Source of the DNA: Bacillota bacterium
GTDB lineage: Bacteria > Bacillota > Bacilli > Alicyclobacillales > SLC66
Direction: 5' to 3'
DNA length: 53,856 nt
Assembly: GCA_021821055.1 (NCBI GenBank)
Contig: JAKACX010000011.1
Coordinates: forward strand, 1-53,856
In this document: piece by piece, positions 12,126 to 19,481 of the stretch
How positions within the stretch are numbered: the first letter of the stretch is position 1
Layout: the number at the start of each line of letters is the position of its first letter
The notes under the pieces: generated by a model
Database searches by the model: none
Seen by the model: only the letters and a program-made list of their open reading frames with translations
What the model was told of the DNA's origin: nothing
Position numbers and translations under genes: made by a program

Positions 12126-12902
12126 TCAGTGGAGCGCAAACGTGACGATCACCTGGGCGGACAGCGAGGGCGCGGTCTGCGACGGCAAAAACCCGTACAT
12201 GGCGCCGTTTTGCACGCCGCCCGCCACAGCGCTCGCGGGATAGGGGCCGGCCGTGCCGCCCGCGAAGCCCTGGGGATTGAGCGTCGACATCGCCTCGATC
12301 GGACCGAGCGATTTATTTGCGTCCCTGGCCAGCAGTTCCGCCTGCGCCCGCGCGTCAGCCAGGGCTGCGACGAACAGGTGTTGGCGTTCGGCTGCGGGGT
12401 TTTGCGGTACCTGCTGCACGTTTACGTATGAGTTCGTTACGAATGACGGCGAATAGTTCGCCAAGGCGGTCACCGCTCCGGGTACGAGCGATTTTCGCGC
12501 AATATTGATCGTGACGTTGAGCATGCCCGACTGACTTGCACCGCCGTTCCACCCCCCGCCGAAGGTCATGACGTCGCCGGACGGGATCCCGAGTCTGGCC
12601 ATGGCGCCGCGAATCGCCGCGGCGGCCACGGATTCGTCGCGCACCGTGGCCTTGGGCGTGGTGTCATTGATATTCATCGATTCCGTCACCTGCGACACGT
12701 TGTTCGTCATGACGGCCTGTGCCACACCCTGCACCGTCACGGTGTTCGGCGCCAGATAGATGCTCGCCGGCGGCTGTTGCTGCCCCATGGCAAGCGCCGC
12801 GGGCGTCCAGTTCGCGCCGAGCATGGCGCCTGTAAACACAGCCGCGCCGAGCGCGGTCGCGGCGGCGGCGACCGCCGTCTTCCGCTTCCCGATCGATTTC
12901 AC
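12126..12902 (-). CDS. Exported SIMPL (DUF541/YggE-like) domain protein
   Basis: A 258-residue protein with a signal peptide (basic start VKSIGKRKTA, then a hydrophobic Ala-rich segment to about residue 39, ending near ALAMG). It is followed by a SIMPL/DUF541 domain: a TVTVQGVAQAVM start, the paired alpha/beta repeats and the late segment ALADARAQAELLARDANKSLG, which is the family's best conserved stretch. SIMPL proteins form ring-like periplasmic or surface assemblies; YggE and the BP26 antigen are relatives. Their biochemical role is unsettled. The GTG at 12902 has GGAGG 8 nt upstream. It is monocistronic, ended by the hairpin at ~12045-12067. Confidence 0.85.
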   Translation of the reverse strand: MKSIGKRKTAVAAAATALGAAVFTGAMLGANWTPAALAMGQQQPPASIYLAPNTVTVQGVAQAVMTNNVSQVTESMNINDTTPKATVRDESVAAAAIRGAMARLGIPSGDVMTFGGGWNGGASQSGMLNVTINIARKSLVPGAVTALANYSPSFVTNSYVNVQQVPQNPAAERQHLFVAALADARAQAELLARDANKSLGPIEAMSTLNPQGFAGGTAGPYPASAVAGGVQNGAMYGFLPSQTAPSLSAQVIVTFALH

Positions 12903-13022
12903 CAAAATCCCCTCCTCGCCTCGCTAGAACAGCCCTCCGTGCGGGCGTCTGACAAAGAGACTGCGACGAGAAGGAAAAGGTAACAGAATTCGTCCTGTTT
13001 GGTGACAAAATAGTGCACAGAC

Positions 13023-13349
13023 TCATTCGTGCACTGTGCCGGGCTCGTCGCTGGCGCGCGGTTCGCCCATCCGGTCAAGAGCCATGTTGTAGCCGTCGGA
13101 TCCGTAGTTCAGGCACCGCTTGACGCGGCTGATGGTCGCGGTGCTCGCGCCGGTGCCCCGTTCAATATGATGGTACGTCAGTCCCCGCCTGAGCATGCGC
13201 GCCACTTCGAGGCGCTGGGCCAGCGACTGGACTTCTCCGATCGTGCACAGATCGTCGAAGAAGCGGTAGCATTCTTCCACCGTCTGGAGCGTCAGGATCG
13301 CTTCGAATAACTGATCGACCGTACGGTCGCGCAACCGGTCCAACTGCAA
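13023..13349 (-). CDS. yerC: YerC/YecD-family TrpR-related DNA-binding protein
   Basis: A 108-residue protein closely resembling Bacillus YerC. It has QLDRLRDRTVDQLFEAIL, then ECYRFFDDLCTIGEVQSLAQ, then a helix-turn-helix (ARMLRRGLTYHHIERGTGAS and TATISRVKRCLNYG) of the Trp-repressor superfamily. Bacillus YerC represses histidine biosynthesis genes, so a similar role is possible but untested here. The TTG at 13349 is chosen because homologous proteins start at this residue and it lies 4 bp after the Fur-family gene's stop, within GGTGAGG. A second TTG two codons later is the alternative. Confidence 0.9.
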   Translation of the reverse strand: MQLDRLRDRTVDQLFEAILTLQTVEECYRFFDDLCTIGEVQSLAQRLEVARMLRRGLTYHHIERGTGASTATISRVKRCLNYGSDGYNMALDRMGEPRASDEPGTVHE

Positions 13350-13353
13350 CGCC

Positions 13354-13806
13354 TCACCGCCCTTCGGGCATATGGTCCTGCGGATCAGGCTCCGACCGTC
13401 GGCAATCCGGACAGTATCCAAGCACCTCAAAACGGTGGCCAAGCACGGTGAACCCCTCCGGGGCGCGTCCCAGGTCAGGCATCGGACAGTGCTTGATCAC
13501 CAGCGTCCTGCCGCAGCGAATACAGATGTAGTGATGGTGGTGGTCCGTCTGACAGGCGATGCGGTACTTGCTTTCGCCCTCCTTGAAACGGGACTCTTCA
13601 ATGATGCCCTCGGTCTGCATGGTCCGCAGGTTGCGATAAACCGTTTCCAGACTGAGCGTCGGATGCTTCTCCCGCATGTGGTCTATGATCTCCCGCGCGC
13701 TGACATAGCGGTTTTCATCCAGCAAAAAACTGAGGATCTCGCGCCGCTTGCCTGTTGCACGATAACCCCTGTTCTTCAGCGCCGACATGTACGCGTCAGG
13801 TTGCAC
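13354..13806 (-). CDS. Fur-family metalloregulator
   Basis: A 150-residue ferric-uptake-regulator homologue. The winged helix includes the recognition helix LSLETVYRNLRTM (residues 51-63). The dimer/metal domain has an unusual four-His run (HHHHYICIRC, residues 89-98) and two CxxC pairs, C95/C98 and C132/C135, which would hold the structural zinc. The metal sensed (Fe, Zn, or peroxide via PerR-type chemistry) cannot be decided from the sequence. The GTG at 13806 has GGAGG 8 nt before it. Upstream ATGs would put the Shine-Dalgarno inside the gene. It is coupled to yerC, and an 11-bp tandem array lies ~130 bp upstream. Confidence 0.9.
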   Translation of the reverse strand: MQPDAYMSALKNRGYRATGKRREILSFLLDENRYVSAREIIDHMREKHPTLSLETVYRNLRTMQTEGIIEESRFKEGESKYRIACQTDHHHHYICIRCGRTLVIKHCPMPDLGRAPEGFTVLGHRFEVLGYCPDCRRSEPDPQDHMPEGR

Positions 13807-14105
13807 TGCGAATCCCTCCATCCGCATTGTACCTGAGCACTGTTCAGAATTCCATTTCAGTTGCGCTATAATGAGGGTGGACGCGCCGCGGGCGAGTTTC
13901 GCGCCGCCCGCATTCGCCCGCGCCACGCGAGTGGATGATTCCCGGTGGATTCCCGGTGGATTCCCGGTGGATTCCCGGTGGATTCCCGGTGGATTCCCGG
14001 TGGATTCCCGGACGAGATTGCCGCATCGCGTGGGACCTGTCCGGCGCCGGGCCCGGACCGCTCCACGCCGGAGAGGCCCGCATGGGACACGGGCCTTGTC
14101 CGGGA
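13807..14105. other. Intergenic region between the Fur-family gene and the XRE regulator
   Basis: About 300 bp without a credible gene. It contains the 11-bp tandem array and, on the plus strand at 13868-13873, a TATAAT with TTCAGA 18 bp upstream. This would be a promoter reading rightward through the array with no obvious product. ORFs crossing it only translate the repeat. Confidence 0.5.
13938..14011. repeat. 11-bp tandem repeat array (7 copies)
   Basis: Seven near-perfect head-to-tail copies of ATTCCCGGTGG start at 13938, 13949, 13960, 13971, 13982, 13993 and 14004; the last copy lacks its final three bases. Because 11 is not a multiple of 3, every reading frame translates as an 11-residue repeat, which makes false ORFs here. 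It is the only microsatellite-like array of this kind in the window. Confidence 0.95.
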
Positions 14106-14312
14106 TCAGGACGGACCCGGCCACAGATCGGTCAAATTGGTGCCAAGAATCTGTGCGATGCGCGTCAATTTGTCCACATGGGACCCCCTGGATCCCGCTT
14201 CGATTGCGTAAATATAGCTGGCGGACACTTTGGCCCTGCGCGCCAGTTCCTGAACCGACAAACCGTTCTGCAGGCGCAGTTCACGCACCCGCTGCCCAAG
14301 AGTCTCTTTCAT
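14106..14312 (-). CDS. Small XRE/Cro-type helix-turn-helix regulator
   Basis: A 68-residue protein that is essentially one HTH_XRE domain. It reads LGQRVRELRLQNGLSVQELARR (helices 1-2), then AKVSASYIYAIEAG (recognition helix), then VDKLTRIAQILGTNLTDLW. The ATG at 14312 has AAGGAGG 7 nt upstream. Its promoter region holds the palindrome GTATA-N5-TATAC at 14335-14349, which overlaps -10 like sequences for both this gene and the divergent gene at 14385. Autoregulation and control of that neighbour are therefore likely. No ligand or partner domain is present. Confidence 0.85.
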   Translation of the reverse strand: MKETLGQRVRELRLQNGLSVQELARRAKVSASYIYAIEAGSRGSHVDKLTRIAQILGTNLTDLWPGPS

Positions 14313-14334
14313 CCGCCTACCTCCTTCCTCTATT

Positions 14335-14349
14335 GTATAATATGTATAC
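14335..14349. promoter_or_regulatory. Palindromic operator between divergent XRE gene and hypothetical gene
   Basis: GTATA-ATATG-TATAC is a perfect 5-bp inverted repeat. On the plus strand it overlaps TATAAT (14336-14341). On the minus strand it overlaps TATTAT/TACAAT. This is a suitable site for the XRE protein at 14106-14312, inferred from position. Confidence 0.55.
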
Positions 14350-14384
14350 TCAATTGTGAAACGTTTTCGAGGAGGTGTCTTTAT

Positions 14385-15032
14385 TTGTGCGACCACCTCG
14401 CTTTGCGGCCGTACCGGGTGGCTGATGGACTGAACCTGGCGATAGCGTGCCAGCAACACTTTTTTGGCCGGGCCGAAGACGGCTGGCGCGCCAACGAGTG
14501 GCCGTTTTGTGACGCGATCGCCGCCCAGAACCAGGCCGCGGCTCTGGCGTTTCACACACTTCCGGGTGGAATGCCGTGCGCGTGGTCCATCATGGAGCGT
14601 CCGACAGGAACGGCCGATGCGCCGATCGAGGAATCCGTCCGCCGATCGCGCAGATCCCGCTCGCCCGTCGGCGTGATTGCCGCCACCCTGTATGATTCAA
14701 CCACTCGCAGCGCCCTGCTTGGCACCTACATAATCCCGGAAAAGAGGGGCCTGGCATTCCAGCGTGAAGCCAAAGTGTTGCTGTTCGCCAAGCTTGGCCA
14801 GTGGATTGACGAATTCTACTGCCTTGTGGCGCCAACGAACGAGTCCTCTCTGCGCGGGCTGCGCAAGATTGCTCCCGCCGAGTGGCTTGCTCCTGACGCG
14901 CCGCTGCCGCCAAACATCGAGCAGGAACGTCGGATGATGGGGGGACACGCGGTGGCGGTTCGCATCGTGCCAGCGCACGCGTCACCGGCGTCGCCGGGAT
15001 CGCCGGGAACTCCTCCGGGCGCCCGCGTGTGA
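14385..15032 (+). CDS. Hypothetical protein divergent from XRE regulator
   Basis: A 215-residue protein that I do not recognise. The TTG start at 14385 is supported by GAGGAGG nine bases upstream. The protein starts MCDHLALRPYRVADGLNLAI and appears mixed alpha/beta and soluble. It includes GVIAATLYDSTTRSALLGTY and FAKLGQWIDEFYCLVAPTNE, then a low-complexity tail rich in Ala, Ser, Pro and Gly. It contains four or more cysteines but no clear CxxC pair. It is divergent from the XRE gene with a shared operator-like palindrome, so it is the likely regulatory target. It could be the effector of a two-gene module, but nothing in the sequence fixes a function. Confidence 0.6.
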   Translation: MCDHLALRPYRVADGLNLAIACQQHFFGRAEDGWRANEWPFCDAIAAQNQAAALAFHTLPGGMPCAWSIMERPTGTADAPIEESVRRSRRSRSPVGVIAATLYDSTTRSALLGTYIIPEKRGLAFQREAKVLLFAKLGQWIDEFYCLVAPTNESSLRGLRKIAPAEWLAPDAPLPPNIEQERRMMGGHAVAVRIVPAHASPASPGSPGTPPGARV

Positions 15033-15198
15033 GTGGATCGCGCGGAGAGCATTCCTTCCGCCGTCCGGTGCCCGCCGCGCCGCCCGGCGCCCGGAACCCA
15101 CTTTCAGTGATCACAGCGGGCTGCGGACTTTCTTTTTGCATCGCGGTGCTGTATGTTCGTATGGACTGACAGTTGCGGTAAATGTCGCGGAGGACGAT

Positions 15199-16647
15199 AT
15201 GGCGAAAAAAGAAGAGTTTGTCCAGTCCATCACCAAACAGAGCGAAGACTTCTCACGCTGGTACATCGACGTGATCGTCAAGGCCGACCTGATTGACTAT
15301 GCTCCCGTGCGGGGCTGCGTGGTCTTCAAGCCGGACGGGTACGAGCTGTGGGAGGCGTGCCAGCGCGAATTGGACCGCAGGTTCAAGGAGACCGGACACC
15401 GAAACGCCTATTTCCCGCTGTTCATCCCAGAGAGCTTCTTCATGAAGGAAAAGGAGCATGTGGAAGGATTCAACCCGGAATTGCCCTGGGTGACGGAAGT
15501 CGGCGATGAAAAACTCGAGGAACGCCTGGCTGTACGCCCCACCTCGGAGACGATGGTTGGGCACATGTACAGTCAGTGGATCCATTCTTACCGCGACCTT
15601 CCACTCCTCATCAACCAGTGGGCCAATGTCGTACGCTGGGAAAAGCGGACCTTGCCCTTCCTGCGCACGAGCGAGTTCCTGTGGCAAGAGGGCCATACCG
15701 CTCACGCGACAGCTGAAGAAGCGCTCGAAGAAACGCTGCGCATGCTTGACGTCTACGTGGATTTTGTTGAGACCGAGCTTGCCATTCCCGTTTTTCGAGG
15801 GCAAAAGACCCCGTCCGAGAAATTTCCGGGAGCGGTTGCCACCTACTCCATTGAAGCGATCATGCGCGACGGCAAGGCGGTTCAGGCGGGGACCTCCCAC
15901 TACATGGGGCAAAATTTCGCGCGCAGCTTCAATATCCAGTTCCTCGACCGGGACAACCAGCGCAAGTTTGCCTACACGACGTCGTGGGGGCTGAGCACGC
16001 GCATCATCGGGGCGATGATCATGGTGCACGGAGACGACCGCGGACTGCAGATTCCGCCGCGCATCGCTCCGACCCAGGTGATCGTCGTCCCTATTGGGCC
16101 GCCCAAGGCGCGCGAACGCGTGGTGAATGCAGCGGACGAAGTAGTGGCGCGGCTGCGCAAGGTAGGCCTGCGAGTGCGCGCGGATGCGCGGGAAGACCTG
16201 AGTCCAGGCTGGAAGTTCAACGAGTACGAGATGCGCGGCGTCCCGCTGCGCCTCGAACTGGGCCCGCGTGACCTCGACGCGGGTCAGGCGGTGCTCGTGC
16301 GCCGGGACAACGGCGAAAAGCTGGCGGTTGCGTTGAGCGATATTGAAGAGCGGGCGACCGGGCTGCTCGAAGAGATCCAGAAGTCGATGTTCGAGCGGGC
16401 GCGGGCGTTTCGCGAAGAACACGCGAAACAGGCGGCGTCACTGGACGACTTGCGGCAGGCGGTGCGCGAAGAGCACAGTTTTGCGCTCGCGGGGTGGTGC
16501 GGCAAGGATGAGTGTGAGGCGAAGATCAAAGAGGAGACCGGCGCGACGAGTCGCAATATCCCATTTGCGCCGCCGGCCCATCCGGAGCGATGCGTCGTCT
16601 GCAATAGTCCCGCTGCACACGTCGTTTGGTTTGGGCGCGCCTATTGA
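15199..16647 (+). CDS. proS: Prolyl-tRNA synthetase (archaeal/eukaryote-like, ProS type 3)
   Basis: A 482-residue class II synthetase that charges tRNA-Pro. Motif 1 region is PVRGCVVFKPDGYELWE. Motif 2 is the WEKRTLPFLRTSEFLWQEGHTAHAT stretch (given here over residues ~140-165), and the proline pocket TSE/WQEGHT is clear. The short form lacks the ~180-residue editing insertion of the E. coli type, placing it in the type 3 class. A C-terminal segment with CVVCNSPAAHVVWFGRAY gives the C-terminal Tyr typical of this class. The ATG at 15199 has GGAGG 5-6 nt upstream. The last ~40 bp of the gene are part of a 73-bp tandem duplication. Confidence 0.96.
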   Translation: MAKKEEFVQSITKQSEDFSRWYIDVIVKADLIDYAPVRGCVVFKPDGYELWEACQRELDRRFKETGHRNAYFPLFIPESFFMKEKEHVEGFNPELPWVTEVGDEKLEERLAVRPTSETMVGHMYSQWIHSYRDLPLLINQWANVVRWEKRTLPFLRTSEFLWQEGHTAHATAEEALEETLRMLDVYVDFVETELAIPVFRGQKTPSEKFPGAVATYSIEAIMRDGKAVQAGTSHYMGQNFARSFNIQFLDRDNQRKFAYTTSWGLSTRIIGAMIMVHGDDRGLQIPPRIAPTQVIVVPIGPPKARERVVNAADEVVARLRKVGLRVRADAREDLSPGWKFNEYEMRGVPLRLELGPRDLDAGQAVLVRRDNGEKLAVALSDIEERATGLLEEIQKSMFERARAFREEHAKQAASLDDLRQAVREEHSFALAGWCGKDECEAKIKEETGATSRNIPFAPPAHPERCVVCNSPAAHVVWFGRAY

Positions 16648-16752
16648 ACGACGCTCCGTTTGTCCGGTGGCTTGCGTCAGTCCCGCGGCGCACGTCTCGC
16701 GGTTTGGGTGCGCCTATCGGACGCCGCTCCTCTTGTCCGGTGGCTGTGCGTA
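16607..16752 (+). repeat. 73-bp imperfect tandem duplication at the 3' end of proS
   Basis: Copy 1 (16607-16679) covers the last proS codons, the stop and 32 bp beyond it. Copy 2 (16680-16752) follows directly. Both begin GTCCCGC-G, share GTTTGGG-GCGCCTAT, a G-ACG-CGCTCC block and TTGTCCGGTGGCT. In copy 2 the bases matching the stop read CGG, so the second copy is noncoding. Confidence 0.85.
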
Positions 16753-16775
16753 ACGCTGCGCAATAGCAGGAGCGC

Positions 16776-16821
16776 TTTACACGTTTGTGTAAGTTGCCGT
16801 ATAATGGTGGCAACTTACACA
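16776..16821 (+). promoter_or_regulatory. Promoter and 13-bp inverted-repeat operator of the second XRE regulator
   Basis: A -35 TTTACA (16776-16781) and -10 TATAAT (16800-16805) are 18 bp apart. A perfect 13-bp inverted repeat, TGTGTAAGTTGCC (16786-16798) and GGCAACTTACACA (16809-16821), embraces the -10 box with a 10-bp spacer. Binding there would occlude RNA polymerase, so autorepression by the gene at 16846 is likely. As RNA the same arms could form a hairpin. Confidence 0.75.
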
Positions 16822-16845
16822 CGGGTAGAGAGTAGGTGACGCGCA

Positions 16846-17364
16846 GTGACGGAGCATGTTCAATTTGACGGCCGCGAACTGCTCTTATTGCGCAGGGCGC
16901 GCGGTTGGTCGCTTGATGAGTTGTCCAAACGCAGCGGGGTTTCCATGAGCCATATCTCGCAACTGGAAAAAGGCACGCGCAAGAGTCCCGCCATCGATCG
17001 GGTCTATCACCTGGCGCAGGCTTTTGGCGTATCCATGTACCGCTTTTTGGCGCGCGTGCAGCGCGACGACGGCGACGTGCGGCACGTTGCGGGAATGGAC
17101 GACTACCCGACGACCGAAGCCATCGCCGAAACAGGAAGCTGGTTGCCGGATAGCGTGGACTGGATCGCATGGAGCAGGGAACTACCGCCCGACATCGCAC
17201 GTTTCATGGTCAGCGAAGGCGCCGCCGACTACGTCTCGTTTGCAAAGCGGCTGCACGACCACCGCCACTCTCCTCGACAGGTGATCCAACTCATCCACGA
17301 GTTCATGGAAGGCATGGCGGTTTACGAAGACCAAGCACAGCGGCCACAACCCGAGAGCAAGTAA
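16846..17364 (+). CDS. XRE-family transcriptional regulator with C-terminal extension
   Basis: A 172-residue protein with an N-terminal HTH_XRE domain (RELLLLRRARGWSLDELSKR, then SGVSMSHISQLEKGTRKSPA, about residues 10-55), similar to SinR-like and SOS-box-independent XRE repressors. The C-terminal ~100 residues (from RVQRDDGDVRHVAGM) match no domain I know. They contain LPDSVDWIAWSRELPPDIAR and a helical tail, and could serve ligand binding or oligomerisation. The GTG start at 16846 has AGGTGA upstream. The gene is monocistronic and its own promoter carries a 13-bp inverted repeat. Confidence 0.85.
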   Translation: MTEHVQFDGRELLLLRRARGWSLDELSKRSGVSMSHISQLEKGTRKSPAIDRVYHLAQAFGVSMYRFLARVQRDDGDVRHVAGMDDYPTTEAIAETGSWLPDSVDWIAWSRELPPDIARFMVSEGAADYVSFAKRLHDHRHSPRQVIQLIHEFMEGMAVYEDQAQRPQPESK

Positions 17365-17662
17365 TCGCACGGAGGCTGCGCCGTCGGGCGGGACTTCACC
17401 GTCGGGCGACCGCAACCCTGAGATATCGTGGAGACCCTCGGTTTACAATAGGCACTGAATTTGGCGTTAGCGTACCTTTTGGTGCTATGCGCGCAATAGC
17501 GCCAAAAAGCATTGCTAATATGGGATATATAGGGAGCGTAAGCACAGCAATCTTCATTGCCTGCGGTCATGGAATCTTCACATTCTCCCGACGTTCTCCT
17601 CACTGCCACGCCGCTCGTGACCCTTCGGCCTGATTCCGCTCATTCCGCTCATCCCGCCGGTC
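17365..17662. other. Intergenic region between XRE gene and glyA riboswitch promoter
   Basis: There is no credible gene. A 12-bp imperfect hairpin (TTTTGGTGCTAT / ATAGCGCCAAAA with a 7-base loop, 17477-17508) could end transcription from the XRE gene, although the downstream base run is A rather than T on the plus strand. A short direct repeat, ATTCCGCTC, occurs twice near 17633-17650. Confidence 0.4.
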
Positions 17663-17691
17663 TTTACAATATCCACGGAGTGCGCTATGCT
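17663..17691 (+). promoter_or_regulatory. Promoter of the glyA riboswitch transcript
   Basis: TTTACA (17663-17668) and TATGCT (17686-17691) are separated by exactly 17 bp. Transcription would begin near 17698, just before the ZTP aptamer. This places the whole aptamer and terminator in the 5' leader. Confidence 0.65.
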
Positions 17692-17707
17692 CATGGCACA
17701 ATCAAAT

Positions 17708-17818
17708 CTGCCGCGCGTGACTGGCGAAAACGTGGAGAACCACGGTGAAGCGCGCGGAGAATTGCGCCGTTCGCCTGGGCAGAGTGTTTGGCCGTTTGAG
17801 GCCGGGCGCTCTTTTTTG
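17708..17818 (+). ncRNA. ZTP (pfl) riboswitch with intrinsic terminator
   Basis: The leader of glyA contains the ZTP aptamer signatures in order: CGUGACUGGCG at 17716-17726, a GUGGAGAACCAC hairpin with following GGUGAAGC (17732-17752), a variable linker and the terminal CGCCUGGGCA at 17772-17781. The expression platform follows at once: AGAGUG pairs with CGCUCU around an inner GGCC/GGCC stem, then six U (17781-17818). ZTP or ZMP accumulates when 10-formyl-THF is low. Ligand binding is expected to prevent the terminator and switch on glyA. Basis: motif match to the published pfl/ZTP consensus by eye, plus the gene context. Confidence 0.85.
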
Positions 17819-17958
17819 TTTCGTCGGACGGGCATTCCGACTCGTCGTCGTACGCTTCCCGCTTGGACGACGGCCTACACGTCACGCACCCAAAGGCGCC
17901 CTACGCGCGCCCCACGGCGTCCGACGCATTCCCCCGAAAGCCCCGAAAGGTGGTCGTC

Positions 17959-19293
17959 ATGATGAATCTGACCGAATTGCTGCCCGCCTCACAGAACTTG
18001 GCGGCCGTGCGGCGCGCGGATCCCGAGACGGCCGACATACTGGCGGCGGAGAGCGCCCGCCAACAGTCGACGATCTGCCTCATCCCGTCGGAGAACTACG
18101 CGTCCACCGCAGTATCAGCCGCACTTTCATCCACGCTCACCAACAAGTACGCAGAAGGTTATCCACACCTGTGGACAAACGGCGACCGAGTGGAGAGAAA
18201 TGGTCGCTACTATCAGGGACAGGCGAACACGAACGCCGTCGAGCGACTCGCGATCAGGCGCGCGCTGGCATTGTTCACTCCCGATCCCGAGAATTACCAC
18301 GCCAATGTGCAACCATTGTCAGGGGCTCCCGCCAACCTGGCGGTGCTCCACGCCATCCTGCAACCCGGGGATGTCTTCATGGGCCTCAAACTTGCGCATG
18401 GCGGACACCTCACGCATGGCCACCACGTGACCGTGACGGGGGAGTACTACAACGCGGTGCAATATGGCCTTGACGAGACGGGCGCGATCGACTACGACGA
18501 ACTGGAGCGCGTCGCACTGTCAAGCCAGCCCAAACTCATCTTTTGCGGCGCGACGGCGTATCCTCTCCAGATCGATTTTGCGCGCATCGGCAGCATTGCC
18601 CGCCGGGTCGGCGCCGTTCTCGTCGCGGATGTCGCACATATTGCCGGCCTGTGCGTCACTGGACTGCACCCGCATCCATTCCCGCACGCGGACATCGTCA
18701 CAACGACGACGCACAAGATTCTGCGCGGACCGCGCGGTGGCCTGATTGTGAGCAAGAAGCAGTTTGGCCCCGCGATCGACCGTTCCGTATTCCCCGGACT
18801 GCAGGGCGGTCCGCACATGAACGCCATTGCCGCGATCGCCGTCGCGCTCAAAGAAGCTGCGAGCGACGCATACCGCGCCTATGCGGCTCAGGTCGTCGCA
18901 AACGCGCGCGAATTGGCAGAAGGACTCTTGCACGAAGGTTTTCGCTTGGTCGGAGGCCGCACCGAGAATCACCTGCTCCTGCTCGACGTCGTGAACGGAA
19001 CAAACGGGTGCCGCGCCAAGAATGGCTCGTATCTCGCTGCGCAATGGGAAAAGGCAGGGCTTGTCGCGAATAAGAACCCCATCCCCGGCGACGCCAAGGC
19101 GTGGCTGCCCTCGGGTATCCGGGTTGGCACGCCGGCTGTCACGACGCTGGGCATGAAGGAGAGTGAGATGCGGCAGATTGCACGGTGGATGGCGGATGCG
19201 ACCCGCCACGCGGACGACGACGGCCACCTGGAGGTTATCGCCCGCCAGGTGGCGCAGCTGATGGCCGCCTTTGTCCCGCCGACGGCCGTTTAG
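17959..19293 (+). CDS. glyA: Serine hydroxymethyltransferase (atypical GlyA)
   Basis: A 444-residue PLP enzyme interconverting serine + THF with glycine + 5,10-methylene-THF. It has the SHMT N-terminus (STICLIPSENYAS), ADVAHIAGL with PLP-contacting Asp224 and His227, and the Schiff-base lysine Lys253 in TTTTHKILRGPRGG. It differs from ordinary GlyA. The usual NKYAEGYPGRRYYGG is replaced by NKYAEGYPH followed by LWTNGDRVERNGRYYQGQ, a longer tetrahydrofolate/active-site loop. THKI replaces THKT, and the C-terminus is longer. The upstream ZTP riboswitch strongly supports one-carbon metabolism. The ATG at 17959 has AAAGGTGG upstream; Met2 is an alternative start. Confidence 0.85.
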   Translation: MMNLTELLPASQNLAAVRRADPETADILAAESARQQSTICLIPSENYASTAVSAALSSTLTNKYAEGYPHLWTNGDRVERNGRYYQGQANTNAVERLAIRRALALFTPDPENYHANVQPLSGAPANLAVLHAILQPGDVFMGLKLAHGGHLTHGHHVTVTGEYYNAVQYGLDETGAIDYDELERVALSSQPKLIFCGATAYPLQIDFARIGSIARRVGAVLVADVAHIAGLCVTGLHPHPFPHADIVTTTTHKILRGPRGGLIVSKKQFGPAIDRSVFPGLQGGPHMNAIAAIAVALKEAASDAYRAYAAQVVANARELAEGLLHEGFRLVGGRTENHLLLLDVVNGTNGCRAKNGSYLAAQWEKAGLVANKNPIPGDAKAWLPSGIRVGTPAVTTLGMKESEMRQIARWMADATRHADDDGHLEVIARQVAQLMAAFVPPTAV

Positions 19294-19481
19294 TCAGGCG
19301 CCGCAAGCTAGCCGACGCCAGACGCCGGTCGTCTCAGTCGCGTGCAACAGCAGACGTCGTAGCCGGAACGAAACCGCGGTCGACACCGGTCGCCGCTTTC
19401 CAACGGCATCTCTGGTGGCTGACAGCAGTCCGACGGTTGCCGGTTGCATCCCTGGCCGCCGACAACCGTCTACCGGTCGCG

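Noticed and set aside
13821-14124. N-terminal extension of the Fur-family protein
   Set aside because: It would translate the tandem array and place the GGAGG signal within the gene. The GTG at 13806 fits family length and spacing.
13787-14359. Open frame translating the 11-bp array as an 11-residue repeat (WIPGGFPVDSR-type)
   Set aside because: All frames are open only because the repeat lacks stops. There is no start signal, and the frame runs antisense through the XRE regulator.
15033-15198. T-box leader for proS
   Set aside because: I searched by eye for the AGGGTGG-ACCGCG antiterminator core and a terminator, and found neither.
17477-17508. Hairpin as a full rho-independent terminator for the XRE gene
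   Set aside because: The stem is good, but the bases after it on the plus strand are an A run rather than a T run.
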